From positions 372,001 to 436,000 of the forward strand of contig JAFKAC010000007.1 in assembly GCA_025766275.1 (NCBI GenBank): 64,000 nt of DNA. Direction: 5' to 3'. This document shows, piece by piece, positions 31,616-44,691 of the stretch. Position 1 is the first letter of the stretch; each line of letters opens with the position of its first letter. The notes under the pieces are model-generated. The model did no database searches. It was not told the DNA's origin and worked only from the letters and a program-made list of their open reading frames with translations. Source of the DNA: Lactarius indigo (Eukaryota > Basidiomycota > Agaricomycetes > Russulales > Russulaceae). The translations under genes and the position numbers were made by a program.

Positions 31616-33594
31616 AAAGAGGAGAGAAAGCGCTAACACGCTTTCTGAATTCAGACGCGAGGGCTGACTGGTAACCGGTGACCCCGTGGTTGAACGCAAT
31701 GTTGAACGTTGAACACGCGAACCGAACCGCCGGGACCTTCGTCTAAAATTTGATGTTCTGATTGTCCTCCTCTCGATCGAAAATACAGAAACACTCTTTG
31801 ATGTTTACGAGCTTTATGAAATCATGCGTACCATTACAAGTACTACGACATCTAGTTGTTAGCATTGGGATGTGCAATGGCACAGTCGAATAGCTTCAGG
31901 TACTGCCAGTGTGATGTCACCGTTCACCATTCCGAGAGCAAATAAAGTTCCAAATTCAAATATTTTCGCAGTGGTAACGGAGATCAGATCCTATCAATGC
32001 TCCTGGATTACACTTCTTGCGCAGTCCCCTAGGTGGCACATTGTGGGTTGCCGCACTGTTTTTCCTCTCTCATTTCTTCGGTATTCTATACGGTAGTGGG
32101 AAAACTCGTGTCGATATAACCATATCTCAAGCTCTGCACGACTAGGGCTTAATAACACTACTGTTCATCTTATTCGCAATCATCTTGTTTTGTTTTTTCA
32201 GAATTAGATAGGAGGGTATGTTTCGGAGTCAATCTCTCGAAATCAGAAATCAGAGATGAGAACTGATTAAATATTGATTCATTGATTGCCAATCAGTTTG
32301 TCTCACGAAGAATAGCTTTGTGGTGTGAGATCATTCGGTGTCTTCGGCGCTTATTGCTTGTCACCTCTTCCACTCGAACCGTGACCCACTTGCTCCCCAA
32401 CGTCGGTGTTTTTCAGCCCTTCTTTACGACGGGGACAAATATAAATTCTATTTCGATAATCCGGGCGTTCACAATATATCCATTGTCTGTCAGTGGTGGA
32501 CAGGAGGAAGCCACAAGGAAGAAAACGTGGATCTCACAAATGCAACTTGTCTTTGAAAATAAAATAGCAAAGAAAAAAACATCCACCTACACACCAAGGA
32601 GGGGGGAAAGGGCGACGAAGAATAACCAACTCGATATTGGAGTAAGAGGCACCACTTGGGGCAAAATAGGAAGGGTAATCTACACTGACACTATATACCG
32701 AACCGAGCAGAAGCACCTTCAGCATATGATGCATGGTGGGTACAAAGAATGGTACAAAGTTTGTTACAGTACCCTGCAATAAGTGTACTGCATAACGTAT
32801 GAATCAACACTGACTCTCGGATCCCAAAAACTGAAGTCATGGCACATGGATGGATGGGTCTATCAAAACGTAAAAATATCAATAGATTCAAGACCGGGAG
32901 AAGCCCAGTTGCGCGTGATAGTGCCAAATGCATCCGAGGGTTGCTTGCCTTCACCAGGCCCCGTCATATCATCGTACGATTGGGCGACATGTTCTGTGAT
33001 TAATGGTGGCACTTCGAAAATGATATGAATATCCAGAACACTTGTTGATATTCGGTCACTTGCCATCATGCGCGACTTCGGCGTGGCAAAGGGTGCGAGG
33101 ATGGCGTGGTTGCCATAAGAGCACTCACGGAGATTGTTGTACCGGGACGGACAGGCTCACCCGCCACGTTCTCGGAGATCGTCGTGGCACCCACTTGGGT
33201 GGGATGCCAGGACTTTAAGCCGGAGCGCTTCGGAACGCCACAGGTGATTGGATTGGGGAACGGGGTTAGGACGGTGCTGTAAAGTACAAATAGGAATTCG
33301 ACAGTAAGACGAACACTGGTAAGTGGATTGCGCACGCCTAGCTTTTGTGGTATGAAAGTCGAGACCTAGGTAAAGGGTAGATGCCTGGGTCGAGGGATCA
33401 AGAGAGGCATGCAAAAAAGGCATGCCCCAGCAGTGCAACCACAACAACTCCGTCGTGTCACGCTCACGGATCACCGGGACGGACAGATGCGGAGGTACGT
33501 AAACCAACAACGGAAAACTGGGCAGCATACATGAGCCCCATCTTTCCACTCTTTCCGGACACCAGGTAACTTCCCCCCCAGACGTGAAGGCAGG
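31616..33594. promoter_or_regulatory. 2-kb divergent intergenic region between the two DUF2421-type genes
   Basis: Holds no gene I can support. ORFs of up to 199 codons overlap the start of copy B on the opposite strand and show no family motif. It must contain both promoters. Confidence 0.45.
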
Positions 33595-36500
33595 ATGTCC
33601 AAGCCCGAGCTTTCGTCGTCTCGACCCCCTGTGTCCCGCGACACGGGTGGGAGGGCACCAAATACCTCTCGCGCTTCGAGCTTGGTGCATGCGATCTGGG
33701 ACTTCATACGCCCTCAGCCGTGGGTGATAAATAATATCCGTCAGAGGAGGTCGCAAAAGCTCCTCTTTCGGTCATGGCTCCCAGGTTGGGCTGCGCTCAT
33801 TATGATGCTGCCCATGACCTCGCTTCGAGTTATTGGGAATCTGTGCGTGGAATCGATTTTTTATGCACACTTCTTTGGGTTGATGCGCATACACCTCTAG
33901 TGCGTATTTTGGGATGCTTTTCTCCGTGTTCATCCCCCCCATGTTTCCTGTGCAAATTTACCTAGTCGTAAGTGCTAGCCCGAGGGGCTTCGTGACCTGG
34001 TTCGCATTGTCTTACTTCGGCCCCGGGACAGGTTGTCGTACAATCATTGCTCGGTTTGCTGCTCGGTTGGGGTATCGGGGCTGCTGGAATGAAGGCGGCT
34101 CTTGCTGTGCGTTCTGAACTTCACGTTGAATCGACCTTGCAGCAAGTCGCCTATAGGTCGGTCACTTACGTCACGTATCGCTGGCATGCGGCATTTGATC
34201 TAACCTTTTGTGCAGTTTTGGAGGTTCTGTAAATCCAGATCAACTCTATAAACTAGAAGTCTTTCAAGGACGTTTTCTGGATGCCAAGTCAGTCGGTATT
34301 CTGAAATGTGTTATTTCGTCTGACATTCTTGGCAGATCTTCAGTTATGTTTGGTGTTTTTCTGGGCATCGGTACCATGATATTTGCCCTCGTTCGCGCAT
34401 ACAGCCCACCGTTGATATTCTTTTCGATCTTTGGTACCATTGCCATCGATATTTTCTGTGTACGTGTCCATCTCTTATTTCTGTCCATGTATACCCAATT
34501 GTTATTCCTCGCAGGCTATCGGTCCGCTCTACCCTTTTGCAAATTACAAAATCCTCAACAGTATTCTCATCGCTTCATCTGCCTATTGCGCAATGGCACT
34601 CGTTTGTTGTTTTGTTTTCTTCCCGGAGACCGTGAACTACGCATATCTTGGCTTGTTATCTATGACTCTCGGAAAGGTCAAGGCAATGCTCATGTCACAA
34701 GAGGGCTTGCTAGCACCGAATCCTGGCGATTTCGGGCCGGGAAGTCCGAAATTGAAGGCGCTAGCAGGGGATCGTGCTGCCCTTATGACAACGTATCAGA
34801 CTCGTGAGTATCGTCTTCCCTTTTCACATCGATATTTACCATTTCGTTTTCAGTGAAAGGGTTGACAGTTCACCTTCAAAGTGAATTCAGCTACGGCCGC
34901 TGGGGCGGTGATGACGTATTTGCCCTCACGGATCCTCTTCTTGCAGTCGTCTCGCGGCTCAGTACGCATTATGACCTAGCTCCAGAAGTTCCGTCCTAAT
35001 ACTTGCGCAGACGGACTGTTAAGCTTCGCCAGGCATCTCCGTGAGCTGCCGTCCCCACCCGAGGCGTTCGCTTTTATGCCCGCACCTGAAACCGTTTCTT
35101 CCGACACACACCTCCTGCATCACGTCTTCAATCCGGATGTAACACGCGAATCCACTTTGAAAGTCACGCTTGCTGAGGCGCTTCCGCACGTGCGTGACGC
35201 GACGGCCGAACTCCGTGCCGCAACTATCGAAGCAGTGGCATCCGTCCAGGCGTTGATCAATGGGGTTAACAGCGACCGGCTCTTCTCACGGTCTGTATCC
35301 ACGGGTCCGCTGGAAGATCGTCTCAATGTGGCTAGTGAGAAGCTACGCGCAGCACTGAACGGTTTCAAGGAGCACGGCACAGAGGCTATCCTCGGCGCTT
35401 ACGGACACAACCCTCGCGGGATGCCGTTAAGAAGTCTCTATCTCGGATATGTGTTTGGTGCAACGACCGTAATAATTGGAGAGGTTGTACTTACCCTTGT
35501 TCAAACGGCGGCTGAGACGAGTGCACGAAGACGAAGGGCTCGCCTGTGGGCACCCTCAAGTCTAAAGCACTTCGTGGATTCGGTTCTCAAGCAGCGCCGT
35601 CAAAATGAGGAACGGGCTTTCTGTGGGGAGGAGCAAGAATCCTACACAGATGAAGACGACATTCAGGAACAGGAGTACCGTGGGTCTGCCATCAGTCACT
35701 AATTGATATCGAGGTTGACTCGTACGTAGACCTTGATCCGGACAGCCACCCACCAACGAACGTCTTCCAGAAGTTCATGAACGTGCTGCATCATTTGTTA
35801 AAGTGGACAAAGACTGCAGAGGCTGTCGTGCGTATAGGGTCTCGTCTTGACCTTGCAAAGATACTGATTTCCGACAGTTCGTATTTCGATATGTGCTCCT
35901 CAGTATTTTACTGTGGCTCCCTTCCGTGTTCGAGAACAGTGCTCGTATGTGCTGTCCAGCGTCCCTCAACTTAGTGACTGACTAGCCCACATAGATTTCT
36001 ATTACGTCAACAAGGGCATTTGGTAAACTACTTTCACTGGTCTTGGGGTTGATACGTTTACTGATACTATATCAGGGCTTTGATCATGGCCCAGACCATC
36101 TTGACGGTTTACGCAGGTGACCAGGTGTATAAGTGGGTGGATTTTGTCGTTTCACCTTCACGTTTTAATGCGCCTTTACACAGCTACGTGGTTCGATTAT
36201 TGTGCACATTTTTAGGATTAGTCATTGCTCTACTCATCTGGTATATTGGTAGGTGCAATTGTACTGCACATCCGTGGCATAGTTAATCCGGGGGTGTAGG
36301 GAATGGCAGTGGGAATGGTAGCCCGTATGGACTCGCTGCCAGCTATGCGGTGCTCTCAGTGCCTGTCGTATTCATCAGGTTGTTCGCCCCCGCGAAATAT
36401 CTGCAAGGCGTGATTTTGGGTTGTGTGCGTATTAATTTTGCTCGACTCGCGGCTCCTACACCGCTCACTCTGGATTAGATCACGGTAACACTTATCACGG

Positions 36501-37656
36501 GATACTCATGGATCGACGGCCATTTACCGGTCCTTTCTAATCCTGGTATTGGTTGGCATGCCGCATGGCGTCGGTGGACCCTCGTCATGATTGGTACGCG
36601 GCTTTGTCCTTTTTATGCTGACTGCACTCCTCACCAGGGATATTATAGGCTGCGGAGCTTCTTTCGTTATTATGATGCTCCCGCCCAAGTCGGGGCGCAA
36701 GGCCGTACGTTTGCGCGCAGCCAAGTCAATCAGTGCTCTTGGCCATGTCTACACCTCGCTCATGTCTGCCTGGATTACGGAAAGAGACGCGGGGAAGGAC
36801 GTTTCGTTTACAGTTAACAATTGGGTCCAGGCGTACAGAGGACGACTTATCGCTGTCACGCTCCAAATTCTCGCTGGAAAGCAGCAGATGATGCTCGCGT
36901 CCTGGGAAGGAAACATTCGCGGGCGTTGGCCACAAGACGAGTACGCCAAACTAACAGAAATTCAAGAGGATATGATCGGTGTACTCGCGCAGGTACGTGG
37001 CTTTGAGGAATACACGAAGCTATACTGAAGTGGAGACCTGTCTACAGCTTGGTGGGGCCCTCTGGAAACTCGACACCAAGTGGAGATTGTCACTTTTGCA
37101 TCATACCGTAGTGGTGGACCCGAACTTCGTACGCTATTCTCACGTCATGCTGGCGAAATAAGGCCTAATGATGTTAAGATTTCCGACATTGTTTCTGTGT
37201 TTGCATCAGTGTCTCACTCCCTCCGCACGGGTGAACCTATGCACACTGTCCTCCCTCAGACCTTGTTGGATCGCTTGCTTCTCCATCACCACATTGGGGC
37301 GGTTGCAACTCCTGACCTTGACGGACGTAGCGTGATCGGTCCAGATGAAACGCAATCGATTGACCACATGTTCTATACCTCTGCGGTCGTCGCCGTGTAC
37401 CAGTTGATGCAGGTGCGTATTCTCTCTGCCTTTACCAAGCGTCAATATTTATGGCGCACCTTATGTGTAGTGCTTGGACGAACTACATGCCGTCACACGC
37501 AGACTATGCGGAGAGGTGCCGTTCCGCGGCTTCGAGAGATGGAACTTCTTGCACAAGTCACGGCGGGGAACCTACAGGAACACCCTCTCGCGACCGGATA
37601 CTATCGTCGAGCGAGAGCCGCTCATTGAGAACGAAAAGGTCGAAAATGGGGTTTAA
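33595..37656 (+). CDS. DUF2421/ArAE_2-type membrane transporter-like protein, copy B
   Basis: Paralogue of copy A on the opposite strand. ATG at 33595 (MSKPELSSSRPP), stop at 37656. Exons spell KLLFRSWLPGWAALIMMLP, VFIPPMFPVQIYL, SSVMFGVFLGIGTMIFALVRAY, FFSIFGTIAIDIFCAIGPLYPF and FFPETVNYAYLGLLSMTLGKV in the first membrane block. Then a soluble middle (LRAATIEAVASVQALI...RRARLWAP at 35,150-35,560) is followed by a second helix block (FLGLVIALLIWYIG; YLQGVILG; SFVIMMLPPKSGRKAVRLR). The C-terminal half contains SLRTGEPMHTVLPQTLLDRLLLHH and LDELHAVTRRLCGEVPF. Exons appear open throughout. Likely an integral membrane exporter; substrate unknown. Confidence 0.82.
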
Positions 37657-38415
37657 GGAATCATGCTTCAAGTGTTAACTCACGATATTTACGCGCGGAC
37701 TAGTTACTAAATGTGTTCAATTACATGATACGTTATAAAATTATTGTGTAACAAAGGCGGCTTTTTGACATGGGACCTCCAGATTGAAATAGGACGGGTC
37801 GATTGATAATTATAACAAGTAAAGTGTACATTGCGCGGTTAGCAGAGTTGTCTAGGTTCTACCCGTATTGAATCCACTCAGGACCTATTGTCACGGCGAC
37901 AGGGTACATCATGTTGGCTAAGCTAAACCCGTACTGTCATACCGCAACATGTAGCCATAACAAAACGCGCGCGCACCCAAAGATACATTCCGACGCAAAA
38001 CTTGAAGAGTTGTTGGGCAGTGCTGCAGCCGATGATCTTGAGTCTTAGCTGTAGGTCCTCGTGTGCCAGTGGTTGCTCACCCACTTATTCAAGATGTATG
38101 AATAACCAACATACGCTCGACAAGTATTACGTGCGCTTTCCAGCCTTCCCTTTCCCGAGATTCTCCGCAAGGAATGAGGCACAATAATCCTGACGGGACG
38201 TGGTCTTCAAGGGCTTCATCCAAGAGTGGTGGGAGCTTCCTAGGCTTCAATTCTCACGCAACCCGAGACAACATTGTGTGAATCAACACACGGCAGCGAC
38301 TCAAAGAGAACGGCAAGGAGAAGGGTAATGGATAAACTTGAAGCGCACTATAAGAACGCCGGGTTTTCGACAAGTAGGTAGCATCATGGTATATTCTCGT
38401 TTAGCCATTCTCGTT
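37657..38415. other. Intergenic region, no supported gene
   Basis: Short ORFs only, between the copy B stop and the long TACAGCGG element. Confidence 0.35.
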
Positions 38416-39714
38416 TACAGCGGTTTTCATAACACTTGGCCCCTTGCGACCACTTTACAGACACAGGCGGGGTTTGAATGGGCACCTTGGTGACCGTGCC
38501 GAATTTCTTTCCCACAAAAAGTAATCATAGTAATTAATAAATGTGCTTAGACATTCTACTTATCGGTTTTGAAAAGTATTTGTAAAAAACTAATGCGGTA
38601 TCGGCCTCAGGATTGGCGGCGTGAACGTGGTCAGTGGGTTCAAAAAAAAAAAAAGAACGTGGTCAGCAAAGAGGTAGTGGAAAAGGCAAGGACAATGTGA
38701 GGGAAAAGTAGACTGATATTCGACTATTCAACTATTCGGTGAGTAGACTAATTGATCAAAAAAAAGGTGAGTAGACTTGGGAGTCCACTCACCCGCTACT
38801 GGGGTTTCATATACACATGGTAACTGTATGTCACACGAATCCTGTCCAAGTCCCACATGAGGGGTTGAGGTTGCCAGCAACGCGTGGCTCTTCAAGACTG
38901 GGGGTAGTGGCAATTGAGAGAAGGTAAAAGTGAGCTGCAGCGTAGCTCATTGTTGAGGTGTTGTATCTTGCAGGAGGTCACAGGGACGTGCATGCGGGGG
39001 GTTGGTACTCGGAGAGATAGATAATGATGGGGTCATCAGGCATGTGGTAACTAGCAAACAGGAAGCCGCAACCGATTGTCGAGTCAAGTTCGGTGTGAGT
39101 GTGGCACGTGATACGTGACGGATCGTGACAAACAGACAATAGTGATGACACGGCACAGTTCTTGGCACCGTTGGTATTCAGCAGAGTAGATAAAAATACA
39201 GGACTTGGGATTCTTTGAGTTGTACATGTACATGGCTATCATTGGGAGCTCCAGTGATGATTGTAGGCGAGGACAGGAGAGAAAAGGGATGTGGGTGAGC
39301 AGGCCCATACCGAGGGCATTGATGAATGCCTAGGACGACATCAAGGACGACATACACACCAAGGGCAATATTTATATTTCAGCTGTTCACTCAGGCACTT
39401 AATGGGGGGGTTGTGATAATGGTTCAGCCAGTTTTGCAGTTGTGGGTTAGCTTGCAGTGTATGAACAAGGCGTAGAAGGCATGCTGAGTTAGAGATGGCG
39501 CAGCGAGTGGCACAGTGCCGAGCATAGCATCGTGGATAACTATTCCATAACCCTATTTTTTTCGAGATATCTATTCCATAACCCCGATTCTGTATGGTAA
39601 CCCAATTTCTCGGGTATTTCCCCATTGACTTAACTACGAGCCCCGCTCATGAGTTTTGAATGTCCGTATGTCTGCTAAAAAAGGCAGGGGCCAAGTGTTA
39701 TGAAAACCGCTGTA
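38416..39714. mobile_element. 1,299-bp TA-flanked inverted-repeat element, long member of the TACAGCGG family
   Basis: Starts TACAGCGGTTTTCATAAC and ends with its reverse complement. About 29 bp match at each end and the outermost bases are TA. The first about 110 bp and last about 170 bp correspond to the short copy at 19940-20230. The roughly 1.0 kb between has no counterpart there and no transposase-like ORF that I recognise. It could be a remnant closer to the autonomous parent, or a short copy with an insertion. Confidence 0.75.
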
Positions 39715-40284
39715 GCACAGCTTCCGCCACCCAGTACTCTGTACTTGGGCCTCAGGCTCGCATGGTCTGGTCGCTTTCCCTTGTATTTTAGTTCTTCCAC
39801 ATGGCGTCTGCACAGGCACTGCTGTGCATAGGACGAAAGTTGCGCGACCCTATTCTCGGCTGTCGTCGGAATTGAGACGGGTTGATCGCCTCCTAGACGA
39901 GTTGGTCGCCAATCAACAAGACAGCGTGCTTTTCCGGACAGGCGGAATGAATCATTCCGAAGGTCCTGGTGTTTATCCTCTGAAGTGGAACGAAGACACG
40001 AGGCTATCACGAATTGCGATCATTTCACCCCTCTTCGACTGCCACCATTCGAGTGTAGAACTGGGGCGTGTCGTGCGTGTCATGAGTTCTGACCTCAATA
40101 ATTTCAAAGTGATGACCGTGTCATTTCCGAATAGACGTACCTTCGTGTGCTACACCCAGTCTCGAGGCGCTTCCCGTCGCATTTGAGGTCTGGTGAGAGG
40201 ATGCGCAACATGCCAGGTCGCCTTTCTTGCCATTTTGGGCTTTCCAAATGCATCCTTTTCTCCCGGTCTCATGCCGCGGGATCA
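39715..40284. other. Intergenic region with an unrecognised 120-codon ORF
   Basis: An ORF at 39824-40186 (+) starts with ATG but has no motif I know and no clear splice partners. I do not call it a gene. The LAAO 1 promoter follows. Confidence 0.3.
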
Positions 40285-40292
40285 CATAAAAG
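40285..40292 (+). promoter_or_regulatory. TATA-like box of LAAO copy 1
   Basis: CATAAAAG about 180 bp before the spliced start codon. The same motif at 44513-44520 lies 179 bp before the copy 2 start, embedded in shared flanking sequence (GCCAGCCTGATATC). Confidence 0.5.
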
Positions 40293-40467
40293 GAGGGGTA
40301 TGGCGGTGGTATTGCCAGCCTGATATCCCCCGACGACTTCCAAGCGGATTGTTGGTGTAAGTACTCTCCTGATGCCGTAGCAGAGACGTTGACCCTGCGG
40401 CAAACAGAAAACAGATTCGTTCCAACCTCTCAGCGCTAGACTTCACATCTTCGTGCATTTTTGCGTA

Positions 40468-42284
40468 ATGACAGGTGCGCCGGGCTGTCGTACACGCAAG
40501 CTGGCCTAACATTTGCATCAGATAGTAGAGTAACTCCCCCTGCCAAACCACTTGACGTTGCTATTGTTGGTGGAGGGATGGCAGGCCTCTACGCTGGGCT
40601 CTCACTCCAGAAGCACGGTCACCGCGTTCGCATATTCGAAGGGACGGACCGTGTTGGTGGTCGGGTCCACACTCATTACTTTACGCAAGAACAGGACCAA
40701 TTCTTTGAAGCCGGCGCAATGCGCCTTCCACGTTCCAGTTTTCAAGCATACACCTTTGACTTAATCGACTGGCTTCGTCAGTTCCGCCTTCCTCAAGACA
40801 GGAAAGTCAAGCTCATACCATACATTCTCACCGCCACCGGCAACCATCTATACGTAAACGGCGTTCGTAACGATGGGTATCAAGTCACATCTACAACCCC
40901 GGCCAGCATCAATTGGAATGTTCCAGACGAGTATAAAAACAAAACTGCCAGCGATCTTTTGCAAACCGCCATTGGTCCCCTCATCGAAATGTTAGAGGCT
41001 GATTTCGATCAAGGCTTCAAGGAACTTGTGGAAAAATATGACGACTTCTCATTCCGATTTTATCTCGTATCCGTCCTCGGCTGGCCCACGCCTGTCATAG
41101 ATTTTGTTGAAACCGTCACCTCCCAGACCAACCAATTCGCGCTCAGCGTGCCCGAAATGGTGATGCAGAACATGGACTTCAACACGAAGGATTGGTTCAC
41201 TATTGAACACGGCATGAGCAGGCTACCTTCCGCTATGTCTTACCTTATCGGGTACAGAAACATCACTTATGGTGCGCGAGTGACGGGGTTCCGGAATGAA
41301 AATAATGGGAAGGTTACCATCACCGCTATCGGGTATAATGGGAGGATCGAGGCAAAATTTGACAGAGTAATTCTTGCCATCCCGCCAGCGGCACTGAAGA
41401 TGATCGCCGATCGACCACGCTGGAGTATTCCCAAAGAGCTCGCCATTCGATCTATGCACTTCGAAGCACTGTACAAGATGGGTTTACGTTTCAAGACTCG
41501 CTTCTGGGAACGAGTTGGCCCCAAGCCAACGCGGGGTGGGCAATCGACCACGGACCTCCCTATCCGGTGGGTGGTTTACCCATCCAACGGGATTGGACAG
41601 GACGGTCCCGGGGTGCTGCTTGTCTACGCGTGGATGACTGACGCGACTACATGGCTTCCGCTGACACCAACGGAACGCAGGAGCCTCGCATTATTCTGCT
41701 TGGCGAAGATGTATAACGACGAAGTGGATACAAGGACTAATACGAGAATAGACGTGTACGACCTACTGATCGGCACGTCTGACGCGGTCTGGTCTGCCAA
41801 GACTTCGACGGGCGATGCCATGTTTCTCCCCGGTCAATTCACCTCGCGTTTCGAGCCTGGGCGCAAGCCAGAAGGAAACATTTTCTTTGCTGGGGAACAC
41901 CTATCCCGGCACCACACGTGGATCACGGGCGCGCTCGAGTCGGCGCACCAAGCAGTAAGCGACATGATCGGAGACGTACCTCCGTTGAAGGCTCCCGTCG
42001 AGCAGCACCCCGATCGACCTCTGCAAATGGATCCGAAACTGGCTCCTACTGATATCGAACTGGAGCGCGGGGCCCCGATTTTCCTTGGTTGTAGGGGAGA
42101 CGACGCGACCCCAAAAGTGGAGTATCGGTTTACACCTCACGAGCCTTTGTCCAGGATCGGCCAAGGCTGGCCCGTCTACGAAGGTAGTACAGCTCCAGCA
42201 TTCCCTCTACACCTCGGTGGTGACGCACGGCATCCCATTGGTGTTGAACTCACGGACCTCGCTGGACCCGGAGCTTGTGAATAA
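40468..42284 (+). CDS. L-amino-acid oxidase / flavin amine oxidase, copy 1
   Basis: FAD-dependent enzyme predicted to deaminate L-amino acids to 2-oxo acids with release of H2O2 and ammonia. Start: ATG ACA G at 40468-40474, a 47-bp intron (40475-40521), then the main exon, giving MTDSRVTPPAKPLDV. Copy 2 has the same structure, which decides the start; 589 residues. Domains: dinucleotide fold VGGGMAGLYAG (about residues 15-25), EGTDRVGGRVHTH, EAGAMRLP, a substrate domain, and C-terminal FAD motif NIFFAGEHLSRHHTWITGALESA. No signal peptide, so probably intracellular. The last about 75 residues form a family-specific tail. Substrate specificity is not readable. Confidence 0.9.
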
Positions 42285-42849
42285 GCGCGCGCAGGCTATT
42301 CGAGAATATAAATTGGCGAGCACCAAGGACAGATTCGCGACTTCATCCTGTGATTTACAAATGCCTGGTTGTCGTGGAAGGTTGAAGTGTAAGATAGGTG
42401 GAGGGGGTCGACGATCCGAGTCGTATGGGACTATGTAGTACTCAAGACTGTTGTGTATAAGTCTCCATTTGATGGACATTTGTTGCGCCGTAAAGAAACT
42501 ATCGACTGTGAGTGGCGTGCACGGGCACTATTGTCAGGCCTTCTAGATCCTGCGGATATGACGGAGTGCAGAAGCTTTCGTGGTTCTACTGGAGATTGGC
42601 GAGTTCTTTTCATCAATGATAGATATGACGAATTGAGCATTATCGCAGCCTTGCAAAGACAATCTCGATTCTTTTAGATCCAACATAAGTTAGAACGATA
42701 GTAATTGTTACATGGAAGCAGAAAACCGAGATTCACAACGTTTGAGATGGGCGTGTATGGGCGATCGTGTAGATAAACCGGACGTAGCACGACTGCTATC
42801 ATTATATCACACAAACGGGCGTGCGTCAAACAAAGTTCCTGTGATTTTG

Positions 42850-43990
42850 ACGGAACTCCTTCCCCGAGACAATATCGCCCAGGTATTCGATCGTCTTTGC
42901 TATTTCTTTCCCAACGGGTCATGTCCATCGTTCCAGGAGCGCAAAGCCATACTTGAAGTAAAACGGAAGAGAAGAAAAGAGCCGATTCTCGCGAAACGTC
43001 CGACAGACGGGTCAACTCATGGTGCTAGTGTTCGCATGGATGCCCCACGAAGGGATACCAATTTTTCGTACACACGTCGATGGCGTTACCTGGGGCCCAG
43101 GGCCCCTGGAAAAAGCTATAGACGCTGACAAAGGTAGAATAACAAGAGGAGAAAAGTTCAACAATCCTTTGTAAAGTCAAATACGACTGTCCCGTCTGGA
43201 ATACCGGCCCCGAATGAGTCGGAACGACCGCAGCCAGGAAAAAGGATACAGGAACCTACGGCGCACCGCGCGACTCCCTAATTGTGTGCCAGTGGACCGC
43301 CCCCGAAATGGCTTTTAAATTGGTCCTTGACATCTTTTGCACATTCTTGCACGAAGAGAACGGCGTGGAAACTGAGAGTGTGTCATCATCACAGGACTGT
43401 CGGACATCGTAGGGGGTCGAACCCTTCGAGTGTGCTAGGCGTGAAAAATAGTTCCCCATATTGTTGACCTCTGGAGGTTGGAGCGGATGGTTCCGGGGTA
43501 CCAGGAGTAAGTTTAAAACAAAACCATTCGATCTGGCCTTCCACAGTTCCACTTGTAGCCTTGAGCTTCTACATTCTGCATTAGGAGCAATTCAGCTTGT
43601 AGAATATAACCCCACTCAATTCCTGGAATCGGATTAGTATTTTTAGAATTAGGCAGAGTCCTGCATATATCTATTCATGCCAACTTGAACGCCGATGCAA
43701 TTGGCTTCAGGACCAAGCGATGTCGTACCTGCTAAACCAGGACACACGTGCCGGATTGGCACAGGGACGATTGGCATCGGACGTTCTTCTCCGAGATGAT
43801 GACCGAGACGAGACGGGCAAGAGAAAACTCCTCGGATGAAGATGAATCAGTGAGGAGAGCATGCGGAGGCGGAGGCAATCAATAATGCAACCTGGCAGAG
43901 AATTGAACTGCTCAGTCAATTCATCATGAGCACTGGCTGCCTCGGCGCCGGGCACTGGCATGGGTGTTGTGCCTGAGGGATTCCCCATTG
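42850..43990 (-). pseudogene. Decayed M14 carboxypeptidase-like copy, C-terminal part only
   Basis: Homologous to 47,130-48,316. Recognisable pieces are VNNMGNYFSRL near 43,460, STPFSSCKN with the GAxHA region near 43,300-43,400, and FSLARL near 43,840. The equivalent of the HLRDTG segment near 43,050 has lost frame and reads into a stop. N-terminal exons (signal peptide, HxxE zinc site) are missing. Clearly non-functional. Confidence 0.75.
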
Positions 43991-44512
43991 TGCGCCCTGG
44001 GGCCCTCACCTACCGACCTCTTGGCGTCTGCCATGACGCCTTGGCCACAGCCTGAGAGCACGGGGCCGGTGTTTCCTACGATCTTTCACACGTCCGTTAC
44101 GTGTTCACCCCTTCTCCAGTGGTTCTTCGGCTCGTTCCCCCTCGTCAGGTGGCCCCTCTCCTTGGAACACGTCCAATATAGGTTCAAAGCATACCCCCAA
44201 TGCCCATGTATGGATCAGTTCAAGCGCTGACGCGATGAGGACTTAAGGATTACCGACAACTTGAGTGCAGTCGGCACCTACATACAGAGCGCTTATAGGA
44301 CCGGGGTTTGTATTTATTCTGTCCCGGTCCGGTGAATGATTTTTTTTATAGTCAAAACATTCATGAAAAAAAGACCCGCAAGCGTGCTGCGCCTGTGATA
44401 CGGCAACCACGTGCCCCGGGTGAGATCTCGTGAGTGGGCACGCAGCATCTCCCTGACTCACTTTGGTCGCCGTTGGGGACTTGCCGTTTCCCGATCTTGC
44501 GCCATGGTATCA
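43991..44512. other. Spacer between duplication units, no supported gene
   Basis: Contains no recognisable coding sequence. It separates the truncated M14 remnant from the second LAAO promoter. Confidence 0.35.
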
Positions 44513-44691
44513 CATAAAAGGGTATCGCAGTGGTATCGCCAGCCTGATATCGATACCACCCGACGACCTCTCGTTGATGTGAGTGCTCTCACGATGCCAC
44601 CTCCCAGTAAGCAGAGTCCTTGACACTGCGACAAACAGATTTACCCCGACCTCTAAGCGCTACATTCCACATCTTTGTGCGTTTTTGCGTA

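Noticed and set aside
33157..33756. 199-codon minus-strand ORF before DUF2421-type copy B
   Set aside because: It overlaps the copy B first exon on the opposite strand and shows no family resemblance or splice logic.
39824..40186. 120-codon plus-strand ORF
   Set aside because: Starts with ATG, but has no motif, no clear promoter, and sits in repeat-rich intergenic DNA; not supportable.
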